Source: Comamonadaceae bacterium ALPHA2B
GTDB taxonomy: Bacteria > Pseudomonadota > Gammaproteobacteria > Burkholderiales > Burkholderiaceae_C
NCBI GenBank assembly: GCA_005503065.1
Contig: SCOE01000007.1
Span: 124,001-188,000 of the forward strand
Reading direction: 5' to 3'
Length of the DNA: 64,000 nt
Shown here: positions 8,714 through 18,821 of the stretch, piece after piece
How positions within the stretch are numbered: position 1 is the first letter of the stretch
Layout: each line of letters opens with the position of its first letter
Notes under the pieces: generated by a model
The model's input: the letters and a program-made list of their open reading frames with translations, nothing else
Databases searched by the model: none
Told to the model about the DNA's origin: nothing
Translations under genes and position numbers: made by a program

Positions 8714-10617
8714 GCGGCTCCGGCGGCATCCTTTCGCGTGCCATGCGACTGGTTGCGCTGGTGCCTGCCGCCGTACGCAAGGGCGGCGGGGTGGGCAACA
8801 TGGCGCGGCGCGTATTCGAGATCTATCGCGACAAGGGCGTCAGCGGCGTGCTGCGCTCCTTTGACGTTCTTCAGCGTGGCGACGGCCCGCCGTTGATGGC
8901 CGATGCGAACCGGCCCGACCGACTCCAGTATCGCGAGTGGATCAAGCGCTACGACCAGCCCCTGGATGCGGAGGCGCGCCGGGTCGCACTCGAAGGGTTC
9001 CATGGCTGGACGGCCAACCCCAGCTTCGTCGTCGTCGTCGATGCGCGCCAGGCCAGCGAGGCACAGCTCGCTCGGGCCATGCAGTCGCTCGCCGGCCAAT
9101 CCTTCGCGCAATGGCGTGGCATGGCCTTCTGCACGGAGGGCGACGCGATGCGCCAGGCTTGGCTGGCGGCTGCGACCAGAGCGCATCCGCGCATCGCCTT
9201 GGCCGCTTCGGGCGCTGCGGTCGAACTGCAGGCCGGCGAATGGCTTGCCGTGCTCGACGGGCGTGATGCCCTGGCCGCAGACGCGCTGCTGCGCCTGGCG
9301 CAAAGCCTGCAGGCGCATCCTGCCGCGCAGATGCTCTATTCGGACGAGGATCGCATCGCGGCCAATGGCGAGCGTTCCGCCGGTTACTTCAAGCCCGCCT
9401 GGAATCCGGATCTCGCGCGTTCGCAGGACTACCTGAGCCGTCTTGGCGCATTCGATGCCACGTTGGTTCGGCGCGCGGGCGGCTTTCGCCTGGGCGGCGA
9501 TGAATCGGCGGGATACGACCTCGCCTTGCGCTGTGCAGACGCTGCTACACCCGAGGCGATCGTCCATGTGCCTTCGATCCTCTACCACCGCCATGTGGCC
9601 GATGCGACCCGGCCCGACGCGATGGACCCTGCGGAATACGCACCTGCTGGCGGAGAGTTTGCCGTGGCGGCCCATCTAGGCCGCCACGGCCTGCGTGCCG
9701 ATGTGGAGCGTGACGCGGCGGGCTTCCGCGTGCGCTATCGCCTGCCCGAGCCCGCGCCGCTGGTCACCCTCATCATCCCCACGCGCAACGGCCTTTCGCT
9801 GGTGCGGCAGTGCATCGACAGCATCCTGAACAGGACGGACTACCCCGACTACGAAATCGTTCTGGTCGACAACGGCTCGGACGATGCGGCGGCGCTCGCC
9901 TATTTCGAGGAGCTCAAGCAGCATCCGAAGATCCGGGTCCTGCGTGACGACAGTCCTTTCAACTATTCGGCACTGAACAACCAGGCCGCCGCCATTGCGC
10001 GCGGCGAGGTGTTGGGCTTGATCAACAACGACATCGAAGTCATCTCTCCGGGCTGGCTGACGGAGATGGTGTCCATCGCCGTGCAGGAGGGGGTCGGCGC
10101 CGTGGGCGCGCGCCTCTGGTATCCCGACGGAAAGCTCCAGCATGGCGGCGTGGTTCTTGGCTACCGGCGCGGCGTGGCCGACCATGCACACCGGCACCTG
10201 GAACGGGGCGAAGCGGGCTATTTCGGCCGTGCCGCGCTGATGCAAACCTTCAGCGCCGTCACAGCCGCCTGCCTTGTGGTTCGCAAGGACCGCTTCGATG
10301 CGGTTGGCCGACTGGACGAGGAAAACCTGAAAGTCGCCTTCAACGACGTGGACTTGTGCCTGCGCTTGCGCGAGGCCGGGTACCGCAATGTATGGACGCC
10401 ATACGCCGACCTGTACCACCACGAGTCAGCGACGCGCCCTTCCGATCTGAGGCCCGAGCAGGTCGAGCGCTTCATGCGCGAGGAGCGCTTCATGTTCGAC
10501 CGCTGGGGCGACCTGCTGTTCAACGATCCGGCCTACAGCCCCAATCTGACGATCGCGCAGGAAGACTTCAGCCTGGCCTGGCCGCCGCGCGTGCCAGTGG
10601 TGGGGTTCGGCCGGTGA
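8710..10617 (+). CDS. Tandem-domain family 2 glycosyltransferase, companion of the preceding gene
   Basis: 635 residues with two GT2-like regions. The N-terminal one (about residues 95-300) keeps the fold (YSDED, 'KPAWNPDL') but its DxD-like element has become 'LDGRD', so it may be inactive. The C-terminal one (about 350-620) is intact: LVTLIIPTRNG, DNGSDD, the metal motif LINNDIE, and 'NDVDLCLRL' as acceptor base region. The start overlaps the previous stop by four bases, and the stop overlaps the next start (GTGA). Probably a rhamnosyl- or mannosyl-type transferase of a glycan backbone; specificity is not visible. Confidence 0.88.
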   Translation: MSGSGGILSRAMRLVALVPAAVRKGGGVGNMARRVFEIYRDKGVSGVLRSFDVLQRGDGPPLMADANRPDRLQYREWIKRYDQPLDAEARRVALEGFHGWTANPSFVVVVDARQASEAQLARAMQSLAGQSFAQWRGMAFCTEGDAMRQAWLAAATRAHPRIALAASGAAVELQAGEWLAVLDGRDALAADALLRLAQSLQAHPAAQMLYSDEDRIAANGERSAGYFKPAWNPDLARSQDYLSRLGAFDATLVRRAGGFRLGGDESAGYDLALRCADAATPEAIVHVPSILYHRHVADATRPDAMDPAEYAPAGGEFAVAAHLGRHGLRADVERDAAGFRVRYRLPEPAPLVTLIIPTRNGLSLVRQCIDSILNRTDYPDYEIVLVDNGSDDAAALAYFEELKQHPKIRVLRDDSPFNYSALNNQAAAIARGEVLGLINNDIEVISPGWLTEMVSIAVQEGVGAVGARLWYPDGKLQHGGVVLGYRRGVADHAHRHLERGEAGYFGRAALMQTFSAVTAACLVVRKDRFDAVGRLDEENLKVAFNDVDLCLRLREAGYRNVWTPYADLYHHESATRPSDLRPEQVERFMREERFMFDRWGDLLFNDPAYSPNLTIAQEDFSLAWPPRVPVVGFGR

Positions 10618-11609
10618 CGGCGCTCGACGTGTCGGTGGCCCTGTGCACCTGGAATGGCGCGCGCTTCCTGGCCGAGCAGGTGCGCAGCATCTGCCTGCAG
10701 ACACGACCGCCCCGCGAGATCGTGCTGTCCGACGACGGGTCGTCCGACGCCAGTGTCGAAGTGGTCCGCCATACCGTTGCACGGTGCGTGCAGGAGCGGC
10801 CCGGCCTGGCCATCGACCTGCGCGTCATGGTCAACCAGCCTGCGCTGCGCGTCACCCGCAACTTCGAGCAGGCCGCGTCGGCATGCCGGGGTGCGCTGAT
10901 CGCGCTGAGCGACCAGGACGATGTCTGGGTGCCCGACAAGCTCGAGCGAATCGTTGCGTTGTTCGAGGCGCGGCCCGCGCTGCTGCTCGTCCATTCGGAC
11001 GCGCGGCTCGTCGACGGAGCCGGAGTGCCCCTGGGGGGCACGCTTTTCCATGCGCTGGAGACCAGGGAGAGTGAGCTGGCGCGCATCCACGGCGGGCGGG
11101 CCTTCGATGTCTACCTGCGCCGCAACCTCGTGACCGGTGCCACGGCCGTCTTCCGGCGGGAACTGCTGGACGACGCGCGGCCTTTCCCGGTGGAGTGGGT
11201 GCACGACGAATGGATCGCGATCATCGCGTCCTCGCTGGGAGAGGTGGATGTGATCGAGGCACCGCTGATCGACTACCGCCAGCACGGCGGCAACCAGATC
11301 GGCGCGCGCCGGGACACGTTCAGGGAGAAACTGCAGAAGGCGCTGGGTTCCCGCGGCAGCACCCATGTGAAGCGGGCAGCCAAGGCAGAACAGGTCCTGC
11401 AGCGCCTGCTCGGCTTCGGCGAGCGCATCAGCCCGCAGCGCATCGAGCAGGTGCGCGGCAAGGTGACACACCAGAACTTTCGCGCGCATCTGCCCAAGTC
11501 GCGGCTGGCCCGCATCGGCCCGGTGCTGCGCGAGGCGGCGACCGGCCGCTACGATCTCTACGGCCGCGGTTTCCGCGGCATCGTGCGCGATCTCTTCGAG
11601 GCCGTCTGA
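10614..11609 (+). CDS. Family 2 glycosyltransferase
   Basis: About 331 residues from a GTG start that overlaps the preceding stop codon (GTGA). This start immediately precedes the conserved first strand 'VSVALCTWNGARFL'. GT2 landmarks follow in order: LSDDGSSD, then SDQDDVW as the metal-binding site, then 'HDEWIA' and a closing region with 'YRQHGGNQIG', a pattern common in rhamnosyl/glucosyl side-branch transferases of O-antigen loci. It acts in the cytoplasm on a lipid-linked glycan. Part of a run of four rightward glycosyltransferase genes. Donor sugar not determined. Confidence 0.87.
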   Translation: MTALDVSVALCTWNGARFLAEQVRSICLQTRPPREIVLSDDGSSDASVEVVRHTVARCVQERPGLAIDLRVMVNQPALRVTRNFEQAASACRGALIALSDQDDVWVPDKLERIVALFEARPALLLVHSDARLVDGAGVPLGGTLFHALETRESELARIHGGRAFDVYLRRNLVTGATAVFRRELLDDARPFPVEWVHDEWIAIIASSLGEVDVIEAPLIDYRQHGGNQIGARRDTFREKLQKALGSRGSTHVKRAAKAEQVLQRLLGFGERISPQRIEQVRGKVTHQNFRAHLPKSRLARIGPVLREAATGRYDLYGRGFRGIVRDLFEAV

Positions 11610-11616
11610 TGCCTTG

Positions 11617-12705
11617 ATGCCGCGCTCGAGATCAGATAACAGCAACGACCACGACCAGCCATCCATGGAAAGCCCTTCCGCAGCGCACGCCACCAGTCCT
11701 TCGGGCGTGGTGGTGGTGATTCCCTACTACAACGGCGCCACGTTCATCGAGCGCTCCCTGGCCAGCGTGTTCGCCCAGACGCTGCCTGCAGACGAGGTGG
11801 TGGTCGTCAACGACGGTTCCCGGCCGGAAGAGCGAGCCTTCCTCGACGAGATGGCGGCACGGCATCCGATCCGCATCGTCGACCAGCCCAATGGCGGCCA
11901 GGGATCGGCACGCAACACCGGGGTGCGCGTATCTGCTGCGCCGTACATCAGTTTCCTGGACCAGGACGACTTCTACCTGCCCAACCACATCCGGGACCTG
12001 CGCGAGGCCGTGCCCCAGGACGACCCCTCGTTCGGCTTCGTCTATGCCGACCTTGCCGAGGCCGAGGGCGACGGTCTGATCGTGCGCTGGGGCATGGTGA
12101 AGGAGCATGCCGAACATCCCAAGCGCAACCTGCACCGCATGCTGCGCGACGACCTGTTCATCCTGCCCTCGGCCTCGCTGATCGGGCGGCGGGCGTTCGA
12201 GGCCGTGGGCGGCTTCGACACGCAGTTCATGGGCTACGAGGACGACGACCTGTTTCTGCGCCTTTTCCGGGCCGGCTTCACCAATCACTTCCTGGACAAG
12301 GTCGTCACCGTCTGGTGCATCCACACCGCCAGCACATCGTTCGACATCCGGATGGTGCGCAGCCGCTTCAAGTACTTCAAGAAGCTCGTCGCGGAGTACC
12401 CGGACCAGCCGCGCTTTAGGCGTTTCTTCCTGCGCGAATGCTTCATACCGCGCTTCGGTCGCTATTTCATCGATCATGTGATCGAAGCGGTGAAGGCCGA
12501 CGATGCCAACCGCGCCGAGATGAGCGCCATCCTGGCGGAGTACGCCGCTATCGTGCTGGCCAATCCCGCGGTGGGTCGCAAGTACAAGCTCAAGCTGCGC
12601 GCGATCGTGTTCATGGTGGAGCACAGTCCGCCGTGGCTCATCCGCGGTATCGGCTCCTTCACGCGCCTGCCGGGCGTGCGCTGGATGCGTTCACTGCTGG
12701 GTTGA
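11617..12705 (+). CDS. Family 2 glycosyltransferase
   Basis: About 362 residues. The GT2 core starts after ~27 disordered residues: VVVVIPYYNGATF, VVNDGS, then 'NGGQGSARNTG' and the metal site FLDQDDF. 'GYEDDDLFLRLF' supplies the acceptor-side acidic residues. Possible starts are TTG 11614, ATG 11617 and ATG 11665. None has a strong ribosome binding site, so the N-terminus is uncertain, but the fold begins well after all of them. It follows the previous gene by a few bases and overlaps the converging gene on the other strand by 15 bases. Acts in glycan assembly. Confidence 0.85.
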   Translation: MPRSRSDNSNDHDQPSMESPSAAHATSPSGVVVVIPYYNGATFIERSLASVFAQTLPADEVVVVNDGSRPEERAFLDEMAARHPIRIVDQPNGGQGSARNTGVRVSAAPYISFLDQDDFYLPNHIRDLREAVPQDDPSFGFVYADLAEAEGDGLIVRWGMVKEHAEHPKRNLHRMLRDDLFILPSASLIGRRAFEAVGGFDTQFMGYEDDDLFLRLFRAGFTNHFLDKVVTVWCIHTASTSFDIRMVRSRFKYFKKLVAEYPDQPRFRRFFLRECFIPRFGRYFIDHVIEAVKADDANRAEMSAILAEYAAIVLANPAVGRKYKLKLRAIVFMVEHSPPWLIRGIGSFTRLPGVRWMRSLLG

Positions 12706-13458
12706 GTCGGCTCGGCCGCGTCGCAGCCAGTAGCGCCAGAAGGCTGCCGAGCTCCATACCTTGAGCAGGCTGGTGACGTGCCAGTACAGATGCCGGCGGC
12801 TCGTGCGGCTGGCGCGCTGGGCCTCGTGGCGCGCCAGCAGGTCCTCGCCCACCTGCAGCCGCCAGCCCGCGAGCGAGAGGCGGGCGCAGATGTCGAAGTC
12901 CTCGCCATACATGAAGAAGCGTTCGTCGAAGCCCTGCACGCTCGCATAGGCCTCGGCGCGGAACAGCATGAACAGGCCCGGCACCCAGGCGGGGGCCGCC
13001 GGGACCGTGTAGCCCTGCTGGCGGCGGCGCAGGATCTCCAGCGGCGTCAGCACGCGGCGGTGCTGCTCGGGCTCGGCCTTGCCCGGCTCCAGGATGCGCG
13101 GCGTGAGCAGGCCCGCATCGGGCCGCGCCTGCGCCAGCAGCGGCGCCAGGACGTCGCGGTCGAAGCGGATGTCGGGGTTGAGCACCAGGAACCAGGGCGT
13201 GGCACAGCGGCGGAAAGCCTGGTTGTTGTTGGCGCCGAAGCCCATGGGCTGCGGGTTGTCGATGCGCTCGACGGGAAAGGACCACCGGCGACCGGCGAGC
13301 AGGTCTGCCTCCGGGATGTTGACCGTGAGCACCACCTTGTCGATGAGGCCCGCGCTGAAGGCGTCGAGCTGGCCGAGCAGCGGCAGGATCAGCGGCAGCT
13401 GGCCATGGCTCACGATCGACACGGTGATGGGCGGGCGATCGGTCGTCGTCACAGGCAT
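12691..13458 (-). CDS. Family 2 glycosyltransferase (WbbL/rhamnosyltransferase-like)
   Basis: 255 residues, a compact GT2 enzyme. It shows 'TVSIVSHGQ' at the start, 'DNPQPMGFGANNNQAF' (the substrate loop of dTDP-rhamnosyl and related transferases), the NPDIRF metal-site variant, and 'MYGEDFDICARL' near the C-terminus. Read leftward, alone between two rightward genes: it converges with the GT2 gene on its left (15-base overlap) and diverges from the WecA-like gene on its right. It probably has its own promoter in the 55 bases at 13459-13513. Rhamnose specificity is suggested by family resemblance only. Confidence 0.86.
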   Translation of the reverse strand: MPVTTTDRPPITVSIVSHGQLPLILPLLGQLDAFSAGLIDKVVLTVNIPEADLLAGRRWSFPVERIDNPQPMGFGANNNQAFRRCATPWFLVLNPDIRFDRDVLAPLLAQARPDAGLLTPRILEPGKAEPEQHRRVLTPLEILRRRQQGYTVPAAPAWVPGLFMLFRAEAYASVQGFDERFFMYGEDFDICARLSLAGWRLQVGEDLLARHEAQRASRTSRRHLYWHVTSLLKVWSSAAFWRYWLRRGRADSTQQ

Positions 13459-13513
13459 GGTCTAATTTCGAACGGGAATTCTAGGAGCCTGCCGGGCCGC
13501 CCATCCCATCCCC

Positions 13514-15581
<2,068 letters not shown>

Positions 15582-15607
15582 CGCCCCGTCAGGAGCGCGA
15601 GCGCGTT

Positions 15608-16624
15608 CTAGGCATAGCCGTTCGGATTGCCCTGCTGCCAGCGCCAGCTGTCGGCGCACATGGCGTCCAGTCCGCGGCGCGCCTTCCACCCCAGCACGCG
15701 CTCGGCCAGCGAAGGATCGGCCCAGTAGGCAGGCACGTCTCCCGGGCGCCGCGGCCCCACCTCGTAGGCAATCGCACGGCCGCTGGCGCGCTCGAAGGCC
15801 TGCACGACCTGCAGCACCGACAGGCCGCTGCCCGCACCGAGATTCAGCGTGAGCAGCCCGGGTGCCTTTTGCAGTTGGCGCAGGGCGGCCACATGCCCTT
15901 CGGCGAGGTCCATCACGTGAACATAGTCGCGCACGCCCGTGCCGTCCGGCGTCGGGTAGTCGTTGCCGTGCACCATCAACCGGTCGTGCATGCCGACAGC
16001 GACCTGGCAGACGAAGGGCATCAGGTTGTTCGGCCGGCCCTGCGGGTGTTCGCCGATGAGCCCGCTCTCGTGCGCACCCACCGGATTGAAGTAGCGCAGC
16101 AGCGCGACGCGCCAACCCGGTCGCGCCGCCTGCCAGTCGCCCAGCGTCTCCTCGACGATGCGCTTGGAGCGGCCGTAGGGATTGGCCGGCCGGCAGGGAG
16201 CGTGCTCGGGGATCGGCGAGCGGTCCGGATCGCCGTAGACGGTGGCGGAAGAGGAGAACACGAGCGTCTGCACGCCGGCGGCTTCCATGGCCTGTGCCAG
16301 CACCCAGGTGCCATTCACGTTGTTGTCGTAGTAGCCCAGGGGGTCGGCCACCGAATCGCCCACGGCCTTGAGGCCGGCGAAGTGGATGACGCCGGCCATC
16401 CGATGCTCGGCAAACACGCGGTCGAGCAATGCCCTGTCGCGCACGTCGCCCTCGATCCAGCCGGGGCGCTGGCCCGTGATGCGCTCCAACCGGTCCAGCA
16501 CCCGCAGGTCGCTGTTGCACAGGTTGTCGAGGACCAATGGGTTGTAACCGGCGGCCGCCAGGGCCACGCAGGTGTGGCTGCCGATGAAGCCGGCGCCCCC
16601 GGTGACCAGGATGGTATCGCTCAT
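15608..16624 (-). CDS. galE: UDP-glucose 4-epimerase
   Basis: Interconverts UDP-glucose and UDP-galactose (or the N-acetyl forms) with bound NAD, giving donors for surface glycan. The 338 residues are the usual length. The N-terminal VTGGAGFIGSH is the NAD loop, 'SSSATVYG' (about 124-131) holds the catalytic serine, and Y150/K154 form the YxxxK pair. It is transcribed leftward, converging with argB (26 bases between stops) and diverging from slmA. Position beside the glycosyltransferase cluster suggests it serves that pathway. Confidence 0.94.
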   Translation of the reverse strand: MSDTILVTGGAGFIGSHTCVALAAAGYNPLVLDNLCNSDLRVLDRLERITGQRPGWIEGDVRDRALLDRVFAEHRMAGVIHFAGLKAVGDSVADPLGYYDNNVNGTWVLAQAMEAAGVQTLVFSSSATVYGDPDRSPIPEHAPCRPANPYGRSKRIVEETLGDWQAARPGWRVALLRYFNPVGAHESGLIGEHPQGRPNNLMPFVCQVAVGMHDRLMVHGNDYPTPDGTGVRDYVHVMDLAEGHVAALRQLQKAPGLLTLNLGAGSGLSVLQVVQAFERASGRAIAYEVGPRRPGDVPAYWADPSLAERVLGWKARRGLDAMCADSWRWQQGNPNGYA

Positions 16625-16730
16625 GGAGTGGGTCTCACTTTCGGGTCAGGTTGTTGCGAACGGCCCTATATTGTCTGTTTGCCGAGTTGCGGTGGAGCGT
16701 TGTAGGCACCGTGGGTGCGCACTCACCTAT

Positions 16731-16760
16731 TTGTATATGGCAGAATCATTTTTTTACAAA
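16731..16760 (+). promoter_or_regulatory. Candidate promoter of slmA
   Basis: A markedly AT-rich patch in the 149-base galE-slmA gap. TTGTAT (16731-16736) and TACAAA (16755-16760), 18 bases apart, are the best -35/-10 pair, 4 of 6 matches at the -10. The ATG of slmA is at 16774, so the leader would be very short. Moderate guess from sequence alone. Confidence 0.35.
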
Positions 16761-16773
16761 ATTGGTTGCGTCC

Positions 16774-17436
16774 ATGCAAAACGACGACACACACGCTCCT
16801 GCGATCGACGATGACGACAGCAAGGCCGCCTCGGTCGAGCCGGCGGCGCCGCCCGTGCGCAAGCGGCCCAAGCCGGGCGAGCGGCGCGTGCAGATCCTGC
16901 AGGCGCTGGCCGCGATGCTGGAGCAGCCGGGCGCCGAGCGTGTGACGACTGCGGCGCTGGCGGCACGGCTCGACGTGAGCGAGGCAGCGCTGTACCGCCA
17001 CTTTGCCAGCAAGGCCCAGATGTTCGAGGGCCTGATCGATTTCATCGAGCAGAGCGTCTTCAGCCTCATCCACCAGATCACCGAGCGCGACGAACCCGGG
17101 CGCGAGCAGGCGCCGCGGATCGTCGCCATGCTGGTGCAATTCGCCGAAAAGAACCCGGGCATGACCCGCGTGATGGTGGGCGATGCACTGGTGTTCGAGA
17201 ACGAGCGCCTGCAGCAGCGCATGAACCTGTTCTTCGACAAGTTCGAGGCGGCGCTGCGCCAGGCCCTGCGCGGTGTGGCCTCCCAGGAGGGCTCGGCGAC
17301 GCCGACCGTCGACGCCCAGGTGCGTGCCGCCACGCTCACCGCCTTCGTCGTGGGCCACCTCCAGCGCTTTGCGCGCTCGGGGTTCAAGCGCCTGCCTTCG
17401 GAGCACCTCGAGGCCGGCATCGCGCTCATGCTCTGA
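16774..17436 (+). CDS. slmA: Nucleoid occlusion factor SlmA (TetR-fold)
   Basis: DNA-binding FtsZ antagonist that blocks septum formation over the nucleoid. The 220-residue protein has an acidic disordered N-terminus (~30 residues), then a TetR-type helix-turn-helix (about 59-78: 'TAALAARLDVSEAALYRHF') that in this family recognises dispersed SBS sites instead of a local operator. The C-terminal half is the all-helical dimer/FtsZ-binding part. I use the ATG of MQNDD (16774); an upstream in-frame extension to 16651 runs through the promoter-like AT-rich patch. Placement beside argB supports the assignment over an ordinary TetR regulator. Confidence 0.88.
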   Translation: MQNDDTHAPAIDDDDSKAASVEPAAPPVRKRPKPGERRVQILQALAAMLEQPGAERVTTAALAARLDVSEAALYRHFASKAQMFEGLIDFIEQSVFSLIHQITERDEPGREQAPRIVAMLVQFAEKNPGMTRVMVGDALVFENERLQQRMNLFFDKFEAALRQALRGVASQEGSATPTVDAQVRAATLTAFVVGHLQRFARSGFKRLPSEHLEAGIALML

Positions 17437-17462
17437 GCCGCCGCCCGACGCGTTCTGCTCCC

Positions 17463-17520
17463 ATTTTCATAGCTGCTTGCGCAGGCGCGGCGGGCGCCGG
17501 GGGCCGATTCGGCCTTGAAA
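17463..17520 (+). repeat. Dispersed 'catagctgc' repeat, intergenic copy
   Basis: Reads 'ttttcatagctgcttgcgc', then a short GC hairpin, then 'ggccgattcggccttgaa'. It shares this layout with copies at 36520, 58947 and, inside genes, 18607 and 25207. It ends exactly at the stop codon of the leftward Ldh2 gene, so it forms that transcript's 3' end. Confidence 0.75.
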
Positions 17521-18666
17521 TCAGCGGCCGACCGCCACGCCCACCTTAGCGCCCGCGGCCACGATCTCGGCCCAGGTCGCGTCGTCCAGCCAGATGCCCT
17601 CGCGCTCGCGCGCCGCACGCGCCCGGCGCTCGGGCTCGCCGGCGATCTGCACGCGCTCGGCGCCCGCGCGCGGCGGACTCTGCTTCAACCAGTCGACAAA
17701 GGCGGTGGCCTCCGCCTCGAAACTGGCTTGCGTGCCGAGCTTCGCCGGATCGATCAGTACGGTGAGCATGCCGTTGAAGACACTGCGCTGGAACATGGCC
17801 CCCACGCTCGCCGCTTCGCGTGTGTCGCTGCCCCCCGAGGGGGCTGCGGCCGCTTGGGGCGGCCCGGCGCGGCCGCTGTCCGCCGGCCGGTGCCAGGTGC
17901 CGCCGCCGGTCAGTGCGCCGCCGAGGAGTTCGCAGGCCACGGCCATGCCGTAGCCCTTGTGCTCGCCGAACGTCATCAGCGCGCCGAAGAGGCCGTTGGA
18001 CTGCGGCACCACGACCACGCCGGGGTCGGTGGTCGGGCGGCCATGCTCGTCGATCAGCGTCCCTTCGGGCACCTGCTCGCCCTTGTTGTAGGCGACGCGC
18101 ATCTTGCCCTGCGCGACGCGGCTGGTGGCGAAATCGAGGACGAAGGGTTCGGCGCCGGCGAGCGGCACGCCGATGCAGCAGGGGTTCGTGCCGAAGCGCC
18201 CGTCGCCGCCGTCCCAGGCCGCCACCACGGGGCGCGACAGCACGTTGACGAAGTGAAGCGACACCAGCCCCTGCGCCACCGCGAGCTCCGCGAAATGGCC
18301 GATGCGGCCCAGGTGGTGCGCGTGGGCCAGCGTGAAGATGCAGCTGCCGACCTCTCTGGCGCGGGCAATGCCCAGCGCCATCGCCTGCACGCCGACGATC
18401 TGGCCATAGCCGCGCTGTCCGTCCATGGCCATCAGCGAGCCGGCGTCGAGGTTCACCTTCACGGCGGCATTGGGCACCAGCCCGCCTTCGGCCACCGCGT
18501 CGACATAGCGCGGCACCATGCCCACGCCGTGCGAGTCGTGGCCGCTCAGGTTGGCCAGCACGAGGTTGTCGGCCACCTGTGCGGCTTCGGCGGGCGCGCT
18601 GCCGGCTGCTATCAAAATGCGAGCTACTTGCGCCCGGAGGACGGGCGCTGCGAGGGTTTTTGGCAT
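17521..18666 (-). CDS. Malate/L-lactate (Ldh2-family) NAD(P)-dependent dehydrogenase with repeat-derived insertions
   Basis: Oxidises a 2-hydroxy acid (malate, lactate, ureidoglycolate or a sugar-acid relative). Family marks are 'SGHDSHGVGM' with the catalytic-site histidine near residue 46, 'AHAHHLGRIGHF', 'GTNPCCIGVPL', 'DFATS' and 'GEHKGYGM'. At 381 residues it is longer than the usual ~330-360. Two stretches are repeat DNA read in frame: residues about 4-22 (18607-18660) and about 262-288 (17806-17878), the latter a Pro/Ala/Gly-rich insert just after 'GGGTWHRPADS'. Reading continues on both sides, so it is not an obvious pseudogene, but activity could be affected. Last gene of the GntR-headed catabolic run. 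Confidence 0.82.
   Translation of the reverse strand: MPKTLAAPVLRAQVARILIAAGSAPAEAAQVADNLVLANLSGHDSHGVGMVPRYVDAVAEGGLVPNAAVKVNLDAGSLMAMDGQRGYGQIVGVQAMALGIARAREVGSCIFTLAHAHHLGRIGHFAELAVAQGLVSLHFVNVLSRPVVAAWDGGDGRFGTNPCCIGVPLAGAEPFVLDFATSRVAQGKMRVAYNKGEQVPEGTLIDEHGRPTTDPGVVVVPQSNGLFGALMTFGEHKGYGMAVACELLGGALTGGGTWHRPADSGRAGPPQAAAAPSGGSDTREAASVGAMFQRSVFNGMLTVLIDPAKLGTQASFEAEATAFVDWLKQSPPRAGAERVQIAGEPERRARAAREREGIWLDDATWAEIVAAGAKVGVAVGR
17806..17878 (-). repeat. GC-rich 'ccccccgaggggg' repeat inserted in frame in the Ldh2 gene
   Basis: The plus strand reads 'cgcttcgcgtgtgtcgctg' then 'ccccccgaggggg' then 'ctgcggccgcttggggcgg'. This resembles a dispersed intergenic element common in Comamonadaceae genomes (from general knowledge; no search was run). 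Here it encodes about 24 extra residues (AGPPQAAAAPSGG and onward) near the C-terminal third of the dehydrogenase. Confidence 0.65.
18607..18660 (+). repeat. Dispersed 'tgctatcaaaa' repeat overlapping the Ldh2 N-terminus
   Basis: The plus strand reads 'tgctatcaaaatgcgagct' then 'acttgcgcccg' and a 'gacgggcgctg' arm, the same layout as the other copies. Read from the other strand it encodes codons about 4-22 of the Ldh2 protein ('LAAPVLRAQVARILIAAG'). Confidence 0.7.
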
Positions 18667-18689
18667 GGGGGCTCCAGGAAATCGGGATC

Positions 18690-18803
18690 GGGCATCCGAA
18701 CGCAGAGGGCGCAGAAGTCACGCGGAAAGCGCAGAGAAATCCTTTTTGAATTTCATTTCTGCGACCTCTGCGAAGCCCTTGCGCCCTCTGCGTTCGGCTG
18801 CCC
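18690..18803. repeat. Inverted-repeat element with 'cgaacgcagagggcgca' arms, copy 1
   Basis: The left arm begins gggcatccgaacgcagag and the right arm ends ctctgcgttcggctgccc. The 19 bases cgaacgcagagggcgcaag/complement pair almost perfectly around a loop with further 'gcgcagag' and 'ctgcgacctctgcg' pairs. It fills most of the gap between the UxaA-family gene and the Ldh2 gene. A second copy lies at 54934-55056. Confidence 0.8.
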
Positions 18804-18821
18804 GTATTCGGAGGTCCGCTG

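Noticed and set aside
17521-18666. Ldh2-family gene as a pseudogene
   Set aside because: Despite two repeat-derived stretches there is no stop or frameshift and conserved motifs are present on both sides, so it is kept as a gene.
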